Shown here piece by piece: positions 34,386 through 45,386 of a stretch of DNA of 64,000 nt. The stretch's first letter is position 1. Every line of letters begins with the position of its first letter. The stretch is from NCBI GenBank assembly GCA_950097015.1, contig CATNEN010000015.1:727501-791500 (forward strand). The letters are read 5' to 3'. Under the pieces are notes generated by a model. It was not told the origin of the DNA and did no database searches. It was given only the letters and a program-made list of their open reading frames with translations. Both the position numbers and the translations under genes were made by a program. This DNA is from Macrostomum hystrix. Lineage: Eukaryota > Platyhelminthes > Macrostomidae.

Positions 34386-35129
34386 TGCTTGTTTTGAGAA
34401 TTAAATTAGGTAAAAATGATTCGCGTAGTCCGATCTCCAGAAGCGATTGTTGTCAAATTGCTTTTTATGATGGCAAAGCAATCATTTTCATCCTCCTTTT
34501 TTTCTCTCAGGAACTCTTTCCACTTTTTTGTAGCCGGATGGAGATGTGACGGCAACAATAAAGCTGATCTCTCAGAGACTCACAAAAATCTGTTTAATCC
34601 CACAGCCCATGCAATACCTGCAATGTCCCCTGATGCCTTGCAAAAAGCTTCTGTCAGGCGCGTGTCGCATCCGCTGGGTTTCGCCTGAATCGAAAATGCT
34701 TCGTTGGTAGGCTGCGATCTTATTTTGAGAACAAAAAACTTTTTTTCAGTGAGCAGCAGCTGCCCTAACATGGGTGAAAACGGATTTTATGTTTTTGCAA
34801 AGCAGAAAATAAAAAAGTCAACTGAGTCGATTGAGAAAAAATCTCAGTATTCATCAGGGTGAGTTATCTTGCAAAGAATTCTTTATAATCTCTCGATCGT
34901 AATCGCTTTAAGAGAAGTCAGTAGACACATCCTGCCGAGGCTGCTGGCTCTTAAATTAATTTAGAATTTAGTATAGAAATATATATTTGAATGCTTTGAA
35001 TGCTATCCAGCTAGTCTTTCTGGTAGAAGTGCGGCTTGCTGAGTGGCAATACAATCCACGCCTCCCTGCAGTTTACTTAATTTTATGTCAGGAGAAAAGT
35101 CTTCAGATTCACCTTCAGATTGCTGAGTC
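34386..35129. other. Intergenic; weak coding-like stretch on minus strand 34580-34771
   Basis: Promoter region of paralogue B plus spacer. A minus-strand open frame at 34771-34580 has plausible protein composition (FFVLKIRSQPTNEAFSIQ) and a possible donor, but I find no partner exons, so I do not call it a gene. Confidence 0.3.
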
Positions 35130-37110
35130 GAGAGCTCGACGTGCATTTGGATCCGCCTCGTTCACAAGGCCACTTTTCTTGAACTTGTAGACAAACTTGA
35201 TCTGCAGCTTACTGAACAGACCGCATGTGACATCTAAAATTAGAGTTTTGCTGTGAACTGATTCGAATTGGCACTGAAAAACGAAGCGCACAGGGAGGAC
35301 TCATCGAACACGCGCAGGATTTGTGGTGAAGGTCGCAGCCTTCATAGTAGCTCCTGGAATATGCCCAGCAACCAAACATTTCTATTCTCTCACTGAGTCC
35401 TCCTTGCGTAAAGTATAGCTGTTTTAAAATACACTGCAAGCTGGGATATATCCTCACAGCAGTTTGAGAATGACTCCAGAGTTCACACTGAAAGACGGCT
35501 GAAAGGCCAAGAAGTTTTTGTCCTGCCTTCTAAGCTGCAGGCTGAAGGAAACGGAAAGGCAGAAGAACGCTTCATTTCCGCTTCAGATGCATGCGGCAGC
35601 AGGGGCTTGTAAAAAAGCTAGCTAACCTTTCATTAGTCCTTAATTTGTCCTGCTAATCACTTCAGTCTACCGAGCTGTATTGACAGATGTAAGCTTCACT
35701 GGAAGAATGCTAGTAGCCTGTTGTTTGAGCAGTCCATACAAAATCGAGTGTCGTGCGCTTGATGTGCCGCTTATAAATCGATGAGTCACAACTATTGTGT
35801 TTCCCCAATTTTTATCATTTATAAATTAATCATAAATCAGCAAATGAATCAGCAAGTCTAGGCTTTTAGCTTGCGCAAGGAAAAAATTATGAATCTTAAA
35901 TTTGAACCAACAAGGTTTTGTGTTAATTTCTATCCTCTACAAAGTATTTACAAGTACATGTAGCTCTCGTTTCACGCGTTACAACAGGGCTCCGGGATAT
36001 AATATTGTAAAGAACTTCAGCAAGCTCCTAGACAGCGTTTCTGTTTCTGTTCCTGTGAAATATACTCCACCTCCTATCTTCTTGTCATTCATTTGAGCAC
36101 GATTCATTTTCCGGGGCTCAGCCGCGGGGAGAAGGCTTAGAAGCTTGTCGTGCAATTTGCGACCATGAGAGCCGACCCGCAAGGCAAGGCGTACAGTATC
36201 TGTGTGCGTGTGTGCTCAGGAGTCAGCGAAATGGGCCGAATTGCCTTCTCGCTGGCTGCGGGTCTAGTGTCACCAAATGATGTGCCATTGGCCGCAGCCC
36301 TAGAGCAAAAATAGTAATAATATTCGTGCCTGCAAGAGTTCAAGAGCCAAATTGGACTCATGAAATTTTGTTTCTAACTCATTAATTTGTTTTTCTGGAC
36401 GGCGCATTTATTGGCGACTGCGAACTTTCAAAGAAATAGTTTTTTTTCCAAGGCTTATAACGAGTACTGCTTCACGCATTTTGTGATAGTCATTGAAAAT
36501 GCAGCAAAAAGCACATCTTTTCATGGTCTTCGCGGAGACGATGTTTTAAGCAACCTGCATTCTGATTTTCTTGGCTTCAATTTGCTAATATTCATTTATG
36601 TGAGTGCACGTACGCATATTCAGACTCGTCATATATACATTCTGCATGGCTCTCTAAAACCATGAAATCTAACTCCTTAACTCCTTCTGTTCTTTCAGGA
36701 GTCAGAAGCAGCACGCAATTTTTCAGTCTCCTTAGTTATTACGCAACACACCTAGCTGGACCCTCCTAGTCTGCACTCCTAGAACCAACCCCGTACTTCT
36801 AAATGTTGAGTCTTAGAATTTATAGGAAGCAAATTTCATCCACTCTTTGTTAAGAGCACTCTTACTTCTGAGCTGCTAGGTCTTTATTTTATAGCACGGG
36901 CCCCAGCTCTCCGTAACCTGGCTTTCCCACTCAGTCCACCGAGCTAGCGTCGGGCAGGCGTCGCCAAGGTAGCAAAGTAGCTGCTCTGGTCAAAGTGAAA
37001 GGCGTCACACGGAAACTGCACCCTGCTGCAAGTTTCATTGAACTCTGCTGCTCTACCTCACCTGCCGCAGATTAGCAGGAACTGGGCATTGCTTGACCTT
37101 GCGAAAGACA
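35130..37110 (-). pseudogene. Third, decayed copy of the PAN-like/LamG-like gene
   Basis: Exon 1 homology lies at about 36960-37110. On the minus strand it reads KQCPVPANL, then, after frame changes, CDAFHFDQSS and CYLGDACP, against CDAFHFDLSN and CYLGDAC in paralogue B. Exon 2 homology is at about 35245-35130 (CGLFSKLQIKF...FKKSGLVNEADPNA), with the same acceptor region TTTTAGATGTC. Exon 1 has at least two frame disruptions and an internal stop, and most of exon 2 and all of exon 3 are gone or unrecognisable. A 5'-truncated SINE-1 copy lies in what was intron 1. Inactivation is clear; the 3' boundary is not. Confidence 0.65.
36107..36320 (+). mobile_element. SINE family 1, 5'-truncated copy
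   Basis: It starts inside the body (GGGCTCAGCCGCGGGGAGAAG), keeps GTCAGCGAAATGGGCCGAATT and GGTCTAGTGTCACCAAATGA, and ends in an ATAATAATATT tail. The tRNA head is absent, as expected from incomplete reverse transcription. It lies in the former first intron of the decayed PAN/LamG-like copy. Confidence 0.8.
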
Positions 37111-38455
37111 ATCGCATTATCAGGACTTCTACATTCCCGTTCTCCTACTAGGAGAAGCAAAAATGGGGGCACTGAAACGTAGGCGCCATTCATGATTCAC
37201 CGTGTTGATTTGATGCTAAGCAAGCTCGCAACTGCTAATGCGGCCCAACAAAACACGTGTTCTTATGCTCATCAAGGTGTCAGCCACCAACTTTTTATAC
37301 ATTTTAAAATGTTCTATTTTTTCAGAAGATTGTCGCGGTTTAAAACTTCTAAAAACTCTGTACAAGGGAAACTGGCACAATGGATTTTTACATCAAACGG
37401 GTCGCAGTCACGTCGGTTTTTCACGACAAAGACGCCAAGATCTGTTAACCTGCAGTGCAGAGGGACGCAACACTGCCTTTTCTGCATACCACAAGCGACC
37501 CCAAGCTTTCGTTCGTCACAGTCGGACAATGTTGGAATCAACTTTTTTGTTTTAATTTCCTACGGGGACACCTAATTCAATGCCGGAAATTACTAAAGTC
37601 TGTTTTGAATCGCTTTTTGGGCCTAGACAGATTTCCTAAAAAAGGCGTTTCCAACCATTAAAAAATGGCTACAACCGAGTAAACAATCCGTTAAAATTAA
37701 ACAAAAACAGGAAACTTCAGTTCTGACGAGTCCAATTAAAATATTGGCAAAAACTTGCTATCAAAATTCATTGCACTAATGTTACATTTTGAAGACTGCA
37801 TGCAAGTTAAGATATACCGAGAATTTCAGTCTGTAAAAATCAAGAGAAAAGTCGATTGACTGAAAGCGTCCGTCTAGAAAAAGCTGGAAGGGCCACTCGG
37901 TTATCGCAGAAAAGTTTAGAAATCGTTATGAAAACGCAAATTGTTTACGCAGGTAAAAACAAAACAAAACATATTGATGCATGCAGTAGGAACCAATTTG
38001 AAAATCATGGAGCAGCCTGACAGAATTTAGAAAACTGATCTGTCGCGAATATAGATAAAATTCAGCAAAGCACCTTTTAAGTGACAAGAAAAAATGGGCA
38101 TCTAATGCTTGACTTACATAATTAATTTATAACAAGTTTGAGCAATCTATTGGCACTTAATAAAAGCTGTCGAAATACAGAGAGAGATTGGTTATCATTG
38201 CTTTAGAAGGTACATTGTGTTCTTAGAAGTCACAGGACAAGAAATACTAGATAAAAAACGGTTTAGTATTGCGAACAAGGCCGTCATGTTAGTGTAATGT
38301 GTAATGTGTAATGTGTAATGCTTTACGAGAATATTCTTATTTCCGAAGTGAATACGGCTGAAAAACTTAATCCGACAAAAACTCGACGTTAAAACTGTCA
38401 GCAAGGAAAAAAGAAATGGCTTTAATTAGGCCGGCCGTCTTGATTAAACTTCCAA
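37111..38455. other. Intergenic, no gene seen
   Basis: AT-rich spacer between the decayed PAN/LamG copy and MOB3 (both on the minus strand). It contains a short GTGTAAT run at about 38292-38320. ORFs at 37192-37575 and 37314-37541 overlap in several frames and look random. Confidence 0.45.
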
Positions 38456-41400
38456 TTACCTGCACATCCGCATGGTCATGTCCTTCTGTAAGGCCGAGAA
38501 ATTATTAGGTGTTAGGGAATGAAAAAGGTAAAAAACTACACTGAGAACGCCGACGGTTGCTCAATACACAAGTGAAAACTCACCAATGGCTCCAATTCTT
38601 TCTTGTCAACCAGAGCGAACTCGTTGATGAAGTAGAAAAAGTGCTTGTAGCAGGTGTTCACATGAGCCTCCTGCAACATATTTTAAACAACAAGATAATT
38701 CACCGGCTCCATATGGCCAGTTGCGGATTTAAACTGTGTTCTCCTGTAGTGACTAGGCGGAGAGTGGCAGAGCGGCTTTTCATGTGTTGAGCTCAAATCT
38801 GTGGCGCGGCCACTTTATCTTGGGGCCCAGCTGAAGGAGATGGCTTGAGGACTTGTCGCGCAATTTACACCAACGAGGGCGAACCCCCCCAGGCACAGTG
38901 AGAGTGTACCACCTTCGCTTGGCAACGAAGAAGTCTGGGTAAATGTCCTTCTCGCTGGCTGCGGGTCTACTGTCACCAAATGATGTGCCATTGCCCACAA
39001 CCCTTCTGCAAATATAATAATAATATTATAACAAAGCGTCAGGGTTATGTACTACGCAGTTTTGAATGCGATGTAACACCAATTACATTCTCCACAGACA
39101 CAAACAAGCTGACACCTCACCCGCCTATTCTCTCTCAACTGACCTAACACCAATTACATTCATCACGACGGAAACAAAGACAAGCACTCACAGCTCCAAC
39201 AGAGACCAGATGTTCAAAGTGATGTATATAGACGTGAACAAAGACTCGGAAGAGGCGCGTGAAGATCTTCTTGACGCTGGCCAGGTAGTTCTTAGGAAAC
39301 GGCCGGCTGGAGTCAGTGGGGAACAGATCCTCATCGCTAATCTGAGTCTCCACCCAGTCCATGAGCAGGTGGATATATTCCCTGGCTGGCAGGGAGGTGG
39401 GTTTCTTGTACTGCGCCTTGTCGGCCCACTGGTACTCGTACTTGGAGCCGCCGCTCATCTTCGGACAACTGGCTTCGGTGCACTCTTCGGCCACCGTGCC
39501 GTAGATGAGATTCACCCGGTTGTAGAAATCAACAGCGTGCACGGCCAGCCAGTCGTTGAGGTCCTCGCCCTGAGGCAGTTGAACAGCCGTCTTCAAGTCG
39601 ATGCCGGCGCTAAGCGAAGCCATGGCATTCTTGTGCAGCTGATGCCGCAAGGTGCCCTCCTTGTACTTCTTCTGCGGCTTGAAGGTCTGTTGATTATATG
39701 ATTTTAGTCCTCATGTTCAACATGTGATTAAACTGCAGGATCAGCAACACTAGAATGTGAATACCCGAATCCAGATGCCAACTATTCTTAGCTTTTGAAT
39801 GAAAATGATGCAACCCAGACTGTATCTGAGGCGCTCAAATGTGTACTTTTGCCCAACATACCAAAAACAGGAAAGTACTGAAAAAAAAGAACAAAAAAAC
39901 CTGTAAAAGTGCAAGCAAAATAATAATATGAATTGAGCCATACTGCAGAATAAACGAAACAAACGATAGCTTTGTACTCATTTTTGTCTTAGGTGATATA
40001 CAAACTGTTCACTACAATGTACCTCAAGGATTTTAATGGAGAGGCCAAAACATGTGAAAAATTCCCAGAATTCGCACACTTATACTAAGCAACTACTCTA
40101 CTAGAAACTTCCATATGCACATCTAAATGTAGCTCATTGGCTTGGGTTAAGTTTGCCTGCTTTCCTTTTCAATTATTCTTATTTTATAATGTTATTAGCA
40201 GCTAATTTGTTAAACAATGAGCATTTTAGTATAATTGTTCTATGAAAGCTCATTAGAGCACATATTAAATGTGCCAAATGGTTGAGAATAACAAAATACT
40301 ATGATCAGTTCAATATAGGCCTAGTCTTGCTTCCTTGCATTTGTTAGATGCTTGCAATAATGACATTAATTTTTTATATTATTTTTTACAAATAATTAAG
40401 CTCAATTGTTGTATATAAAATCAAAAGTACTAGGCCTAACAATGTAATGCAATAAAAAACAAAGACAAATTGTTATAACATAGGCCTACTAAGATAAATC
40501 ATACTTAATGCTTAATGGTTACAACAGTGTCATAGAATCTAAAATTAAAAAACGTAGGGGGCCTAAATGTAGTGTCGGCATGTTTTTATAATGCGTATAT
40601 TTCTACTTGTAGTAACTTATTCGCGCACGTCAATATTATGAATTATTTTAATGTATCTTATAGGTTAGTTGTTTGTACATGCGCACCCCAGCCAGGCCTA
40701 ACACGCGACCGGCCGGTCACCCCTGCTCTACAGCCAAGGCATCAGACTAGCCCTGGTCTGGTGGGCCCAACCAATGGGAGGACGGCTAGCCGATTGAAGT
40801 GAACCGACTTAAGTGCCGGGTGAACCGACACCCCGAGCCGGGCCAATCAGCAGCCGATTCGTTAACCGGCAGGGTCGACCTGGCAGAAGAACAAGCGGCG
40901 CGGCCGGCACCCAGGCTTTGATGAGGGCTGGGGCGGGCGCTTGACTATAAAACTGACTATTGCGCTGAAATATTGTTCTCATGTGATTCTGGTCTCGCGT
41001 TCGACCTTGCTCTTGCTCTTGATCTTGATATTGTTCTCATTCGTGTTACGCATCCTAGTAAATAGATACCGGGACAGGTAAACCGGTCCAACTAGTTAGT
41101 CAAAGAAAACCCCCACACTCAACCCCACGTCAGTAAGTAGCTTGCGCTGAGCTCGGTACGTCTGGCCAACTGCTGACGGAGTGTTAGATAGGGATTGGCA
41201 AGCACGGAAGCACTCTCCATATCGCCGACAATCATCGGTGGGACGCCGTCGAACAGACATTAGGTGTGGCACGATAGAACTATCGTTGTGCCATAGTGCA
41301 GAAGTGCTTGCTGGTCGCCTCGGTTTTATGTTAGGGATTTTGGTTAGGTTTCGCGTTATTTGTCTTGTTTGTTATAGGGACTATCTGTTTGTCTAGGATT

Positions 41401-42742
41401 TATTTGTGTTGTTTATCGTGTCGTATTATCGAGTAGAGTTCGTGTTTTGTGTTGCGGTTATCGAGATTTTGTTAGTGCGAATTGTGAATTGGATTGAATT
41501 AAGTACAGTACCTGGCAGGGGACGAAAAGAGCGCTGCCAGGGGAATTGATCAGTGATCATAGCTTTCTCTTATTTACTGATTAACACTTAAATATCAGCT
41601 GTTTAGCTTGGATTTTGAATCGTCTTGTCTTCGTTATTTTCGAGTTGCGAAAAGGGAATCTCTCACAAAGAGTAGGACACCCGACCTCATTTAGGAATCT
41701 CAACGTAAAGAGAGACCTAAGTCAAAATATCACATAAACGTAAGGGGACATAAAAATAATTTGTAACTAGGCCTACAGTAATTAGGATTAATAACTGTAC
41801 AAATATATTACACAATTAGATATTAAGATTTGTCTATTCAAATTAATAGGACAAAAATACTTGAGCCATTATGTGGCAATCTTTCTGATGACAATCTCAA
41901 AGTAATGTCACTGTCAGATGTATTTTATTAATAAATAACAAAGTTTACAAATATTTTAAAAGCTTAAGAGTTGTGAAATTTCAAGCAAAAATCAATGAAT
42001 TGATTCCAGCCCATCATTTGTAAAAAATATCAGTACAAACTGCAGTATATTGGTAAGTATACCTTGTAGTACTCAAGATAAAATCTTATTTGTTTTGAAT
42101 TAGATCATTCTTTCTAAAAGTTAGATAAGAAGGATCACATTCTAAAACTAAGAATATAATGCTTAACTGTTTTAAGCAATGTTTACAACTAGATTCTTGT
42201 TTTCAATTCAAGAACAAAGTTTTAATTTGGGTTGAAATTGGGTGTCAGTAACAACTTTTTTAATAAACAGAGACAACTTTTCATGGTAATTCAATAACCA
42301 AACTGATAGGCCTACTTGAAGGAATATTTGTCAAACAAAAGGTTTATGTAATTTTGACTTGTAAGCCTATTGTATAATACATTGCACAAAAGATTATATA
42401 CAAAATTTCATACATTAAACTCCAGTAGAAATAAAACTCGACTTATCAAAGTAAATACCTTCTCCCCTAAGCCCTAACATGTCCTAGGCTAATAGTAATA
42501 TGTCATAAGTTAAACAAACAGCAAAAATATCCCTTGATTGACAACTGCTTTCTATATATCACTGAATCACTACCCAAGTGTATTAACAAAAACTATATAA
42601 ATGAGTATGTTTTAACGTACACATTACAGGCAGTTTCTTTATTATTAGCTAACAAAGAAGTTAATAATTTCTTTACAAATGATAAATTCATAATAATTAC
42701 CTTCTCTCTATTGAAGAACTCTTTGAATCCTCCGAAGGACAT
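38456..42742 (-). CDS. mob3: MOB kinase activator 3 (MOB3)
   Basis: Four exons on the minus strand, all phase 0: 42742-42701, 39686-39192, 38670-38584, 38485-38456. They total 654 nt, 217 aa, the same length as human MOB3A. The Mob1/phocein fold is evident: [29 protein letters not shown], then the zinc ligands CTEASC (C83, C88) and HVYIHH (H165, H170), [14 protein letters not shown], and [14 protein letters not shown]. The MOB3 rather than MOB1 class is shown by the short N-terminus ([21 protein letters not shown]), HVNTCYKHF and the short C-terminus ending MRMCR. MOB proteins are cytoplasmic adaptors; MOB1 scaffolds NDR/LATS kinases, while MOB3 binds MST1 in mammals. Intron 1 is 3.0 kb and contains an LTR-like block; intron 2 contains a SINE. 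ATG choice rests on the family N-terminus and a good donor after exon 1. Confidence 0.95.
38753..39025 (+). mobile_element. SINE family 1, near-complete copy in MOB3 intron 2
   Basis: The head contains the A-box-like TGGCAGAGCGG and a diverged B box (TTGAGCTCAAATC). The body matches the copies at 6370 and 28641 (ACTTGTCGCGCAATTTACACC, GGTCTACTGTCACCAAATGA) and the tail is ATAATAATAATATTATAA. It is inserted antisense to MOB3. Confidence 0.82.
40572..41545 (+). mobile_element. Possible LTR (solo LTR or 5' LTR plus leader) in MOB3 intron 1
   Basis: A GC-richer block within an AT-rich intron, with promoter-like order on the plus strand: CCAAT motifs at about 40770 and 40845, a TATA-like ACTATAAAAC at about 40943-40952, then a long non-coding U-rich stretch. 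Near 41505 the sequence ACAGTACC is followed by TGGCAGGGGACG, which could be an LTR end in CA followed by a primer-binding site starting TGG. An 8-bp inverted repeat (CCTGGCAG...CTGCCAGG, 41511-41541) overlaps it. I could not define a target-site duplication or a gag/pol region, so ends and identity are tentative. Confidence 0.3.
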
Positions 42743-44316
42743 TCTTCCTGGATTTAGTTTAGAGTGTACAAAAATATGCCTAACTTAAGCTATCGCGAAA
42801 TAGAAATTTCTGTGTTTTTGTGGATAAATAATGATTTTGTACCTCAATTGTCAACTAATCTGTTTTTTGCCGTGTTTCTATGAAAACGAAAAATTTAAAA
42901 GCATTGGGCTTAACGAAATAGTGCGAAGCACGTATTATTGCCTCTAGTATATTTTCATCCAACATATCTTGAAAAAAGAGGAAAATATGAGACTTGCGAT
43001 TATCAAAGCAAAAAGCTTAAAGTAAGAATGCATTGCATTTAGTTCGTTTGCGTTAATGATTTACTAAGAGCGTGAATGGTCAATCGCCCGCCCATTACTA
43101 CATGTGACAAGTGTCAAAGTCTCGAGCTGGTTGGGTGCACTCGCAACCAAAAGACTGGATGTGCTTAAGTTCAGTTGAGTTTCAGGCAAAAGCTGCGGCA
43201 CACTGCCACTGATATGAGCCATCATGATCGATGTCGCCCCTTTTAATACAGTCTCTTAGCTTAATAAGGCGCTATACCGCGGCTCCCGATGGATAGCAAT
43301 GGGAGAACCGGGCCTCAACCCTCCGTTACTACCCACCTCTGACGTGCACTTAGTAGCTTTGGGTGTGACTGAGTGGCCAAGATCCAAGCGACCAAGGGGG
43401 AAAAGACCAGGTTGTGAAAAGGTAGAACCCTGACCCCTGTATAGGCAGGGCTGCCAAGCACCAGCCACCATGGCAGCACAACACCCTGACCCTGATGAAA
43501 AGAGCTTCCTCTATAAAATAGTATGTACTTTAGGCTCATTCCAAAATGTCCACGACTGAAGATTAGGGACTCCATTCAAGGTATTCTCAGGAGTGGGAGA
43601 AATTGGTCAAGATAGAGACAATTTCCTGCACATGCGCGTTCTCTCGAAGTTATATTTACTCCTATATACCATGAAGGCCCTAACGATTCAATGACAGGTT
43701 ATTAAGGTTCGGCTCTTCCATGTAGTCTCGAATGCAATGCCTAACTAAACCTATGAGAACACTAGAATTATACATTAGACTTACTTTAGCATTACACATA
43801 CATTAGAGGCATACTGTATTAAGTTAATTGTGCATTTCTATTGATGTTTTGCATGCATTCGCCCTGTCTACTATTGATGGAATTTTCGGTTCTGTGTTGC
43901 GGAATCATCCACTCTATAAGCACCCATGCATGGCCTCATTCTTTGGCCCTGCAGCAACGCACTGGCTTACGCACTGTGCCATTCAAAATTTGTGAAGTAA
44001 ATATGTGACAAAGAGTTACTTATTTTAGTCGTAAAAGTACCTTGTTGCCACTTTGATTGTTAAAATACTTTTAGCCATTATGTCCTTTTAACTTGGAATA
44101 TAAAATAAAAACAAAAATTAAAATGAACATATTAGGGACAAGAGAGAGGGAGAGTGAGGCTATCGGATAAATCGGCACAACAATAAGAAGTTGAACCCAT
44201 CGAATAAGAGTAAGAGCTACAGTACAAAGTAAGAGGCGCTCACCGATCCGGCGGTGAGGCACTGGCTTTGGGCAGGTCGGGCGGCGCGGCGACGAACTCT
44301 GGGCGAGAGTTGTGCG
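42743..44316. other. Upstream region of MOB3, intergenic
   Basis: It presumably contains the MOB3 promoter just above 42742. A GC-richer patch at about 43240-43560 includes a Kozak-like GCCACCATGG at 43465-43474 that opens a frame of only about 30 codons; it looks like part of a dispersed repeat. No gene is supported. Confidence 0.35.
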
Positions 44317-44411
44317 GCTGACGAGTGGTGCGACTGACGAGTGGTGCGACTGACGAGTGGTGCGGCTGACGAGTGGTGCGACTGACGAGTGGTGCGGCTA
44401 ACGAGTGGTCC
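44317..44411. repeat. 16-bp GC-rich tandem repeat, ~6 copies
   Basis: Six direct copies of ACTGACGAGTGGTGCG or its GCTGACGAG variant, the last diverged (GCTAACGAGTGGTCC). It lies in a short GC-rich island (about 44235-44420) in otherwise AT-rich intergenic DNA. The unit has no stop in one minus-strand frame, giving a spurious SRTTRQPHH-type ORF. Confidence 0.9.
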
Positions 44412-45386
44412 AGCGGGCTATGGATGCTGTGAGAGATATACAATTCAGACTACTTGACAACAGTAGAAAAGCAAAGACAAAGGCTGCAAAACTCTCACAT
44501 AACACTAAAAAATATCGCCATAATGATGGTAAGCTTAAAAGAGACTTCTGTGCACACTAAGAGTGGTGGGAGAGGACTGCGTGTGGCTATGGCTGACTGA
44601 CGAAGGCAAACAAGCCAGAAACCGATCTCGGTCTGCCAGTGCGTCGTTCGATCGTTCCCCACTTTTAGTGTGTTACAGATGCTGAGTGTGCCGGAGCAGT
44701 TAATTATACGCGCTATAGTCGCAACCTTGGCCTATGCGTTTCGACATGCGTTAACTCTACAATCACAATCTGATCGCATCTGCAGGTTGTTTCAATAGTT
44801 TTAGGTTTAAGCCTGTGCTATATAATCTATTATTAGAAATAGCTAAACGTAATGCGATCTTTTAAAAGCTTTCTTATCTTAGTAGAAATGTGCGAATGTA
44901 CATGATTGTGCAAGGTTTCTAGAGCATTACTTGAGCTCCGGGTCTGTATTTCAAAAGCAAAATCTACTTTTTTAAACATGTTTTGCATGTATCCAGATAA
45001 GTCTATATCAGCTCAGATTAGTTATGAAAGTGTCGGCGAGGATTCTAGCTCGTACATAATTCCCGCGCAGCGATAAGAATATTTTTTGGCACACGCGTGC
45101 ACTGTCCTTTATCTGCATGGTTCACGCGGTGACAGTGAAATTAAAGAAAATGATTAATTTAGCAGGTAGTGCAAAATTGAGCTTATCTAGCTGCTGCCCA
45201 CTAGCAATAGTTTAAAGCTTTGAGCACGCCAACAAAAACCTTCAGAAGCAAAAGCGAGATCAAGAGTAGTCGAGTATCTCAAAACACAATTATATTTGCA
45301 TACTAAGTTACACTTGTTTTGTTTTCATAAAACTTTTTCACTAAAGTTTATCTAGTATCTTATATCGCTAGACACAAAGCATCAAT
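44412..45386. other. Intergenic and 5' region of the lipid-transfer/M23 gene
   Basis: No ORF of note. A TATA-like CATAAAACT at 45326-45334 lies about 60 bases upstream of the ATG at 45387 and is a candidate core promoter for the gene that follows. That assignment is position-based inference. Confidence 0.35.

Noticed and set aside
39144-39191. C-terminal end of the 168-aa MOB3 ORF ([12 protein letters not shown])
   Set aside because: It is intron readthrough. The donor GTGAGT after codon 179 joins the exon encoding [11 protein letters not shown], which is the conserved MOB continuation.
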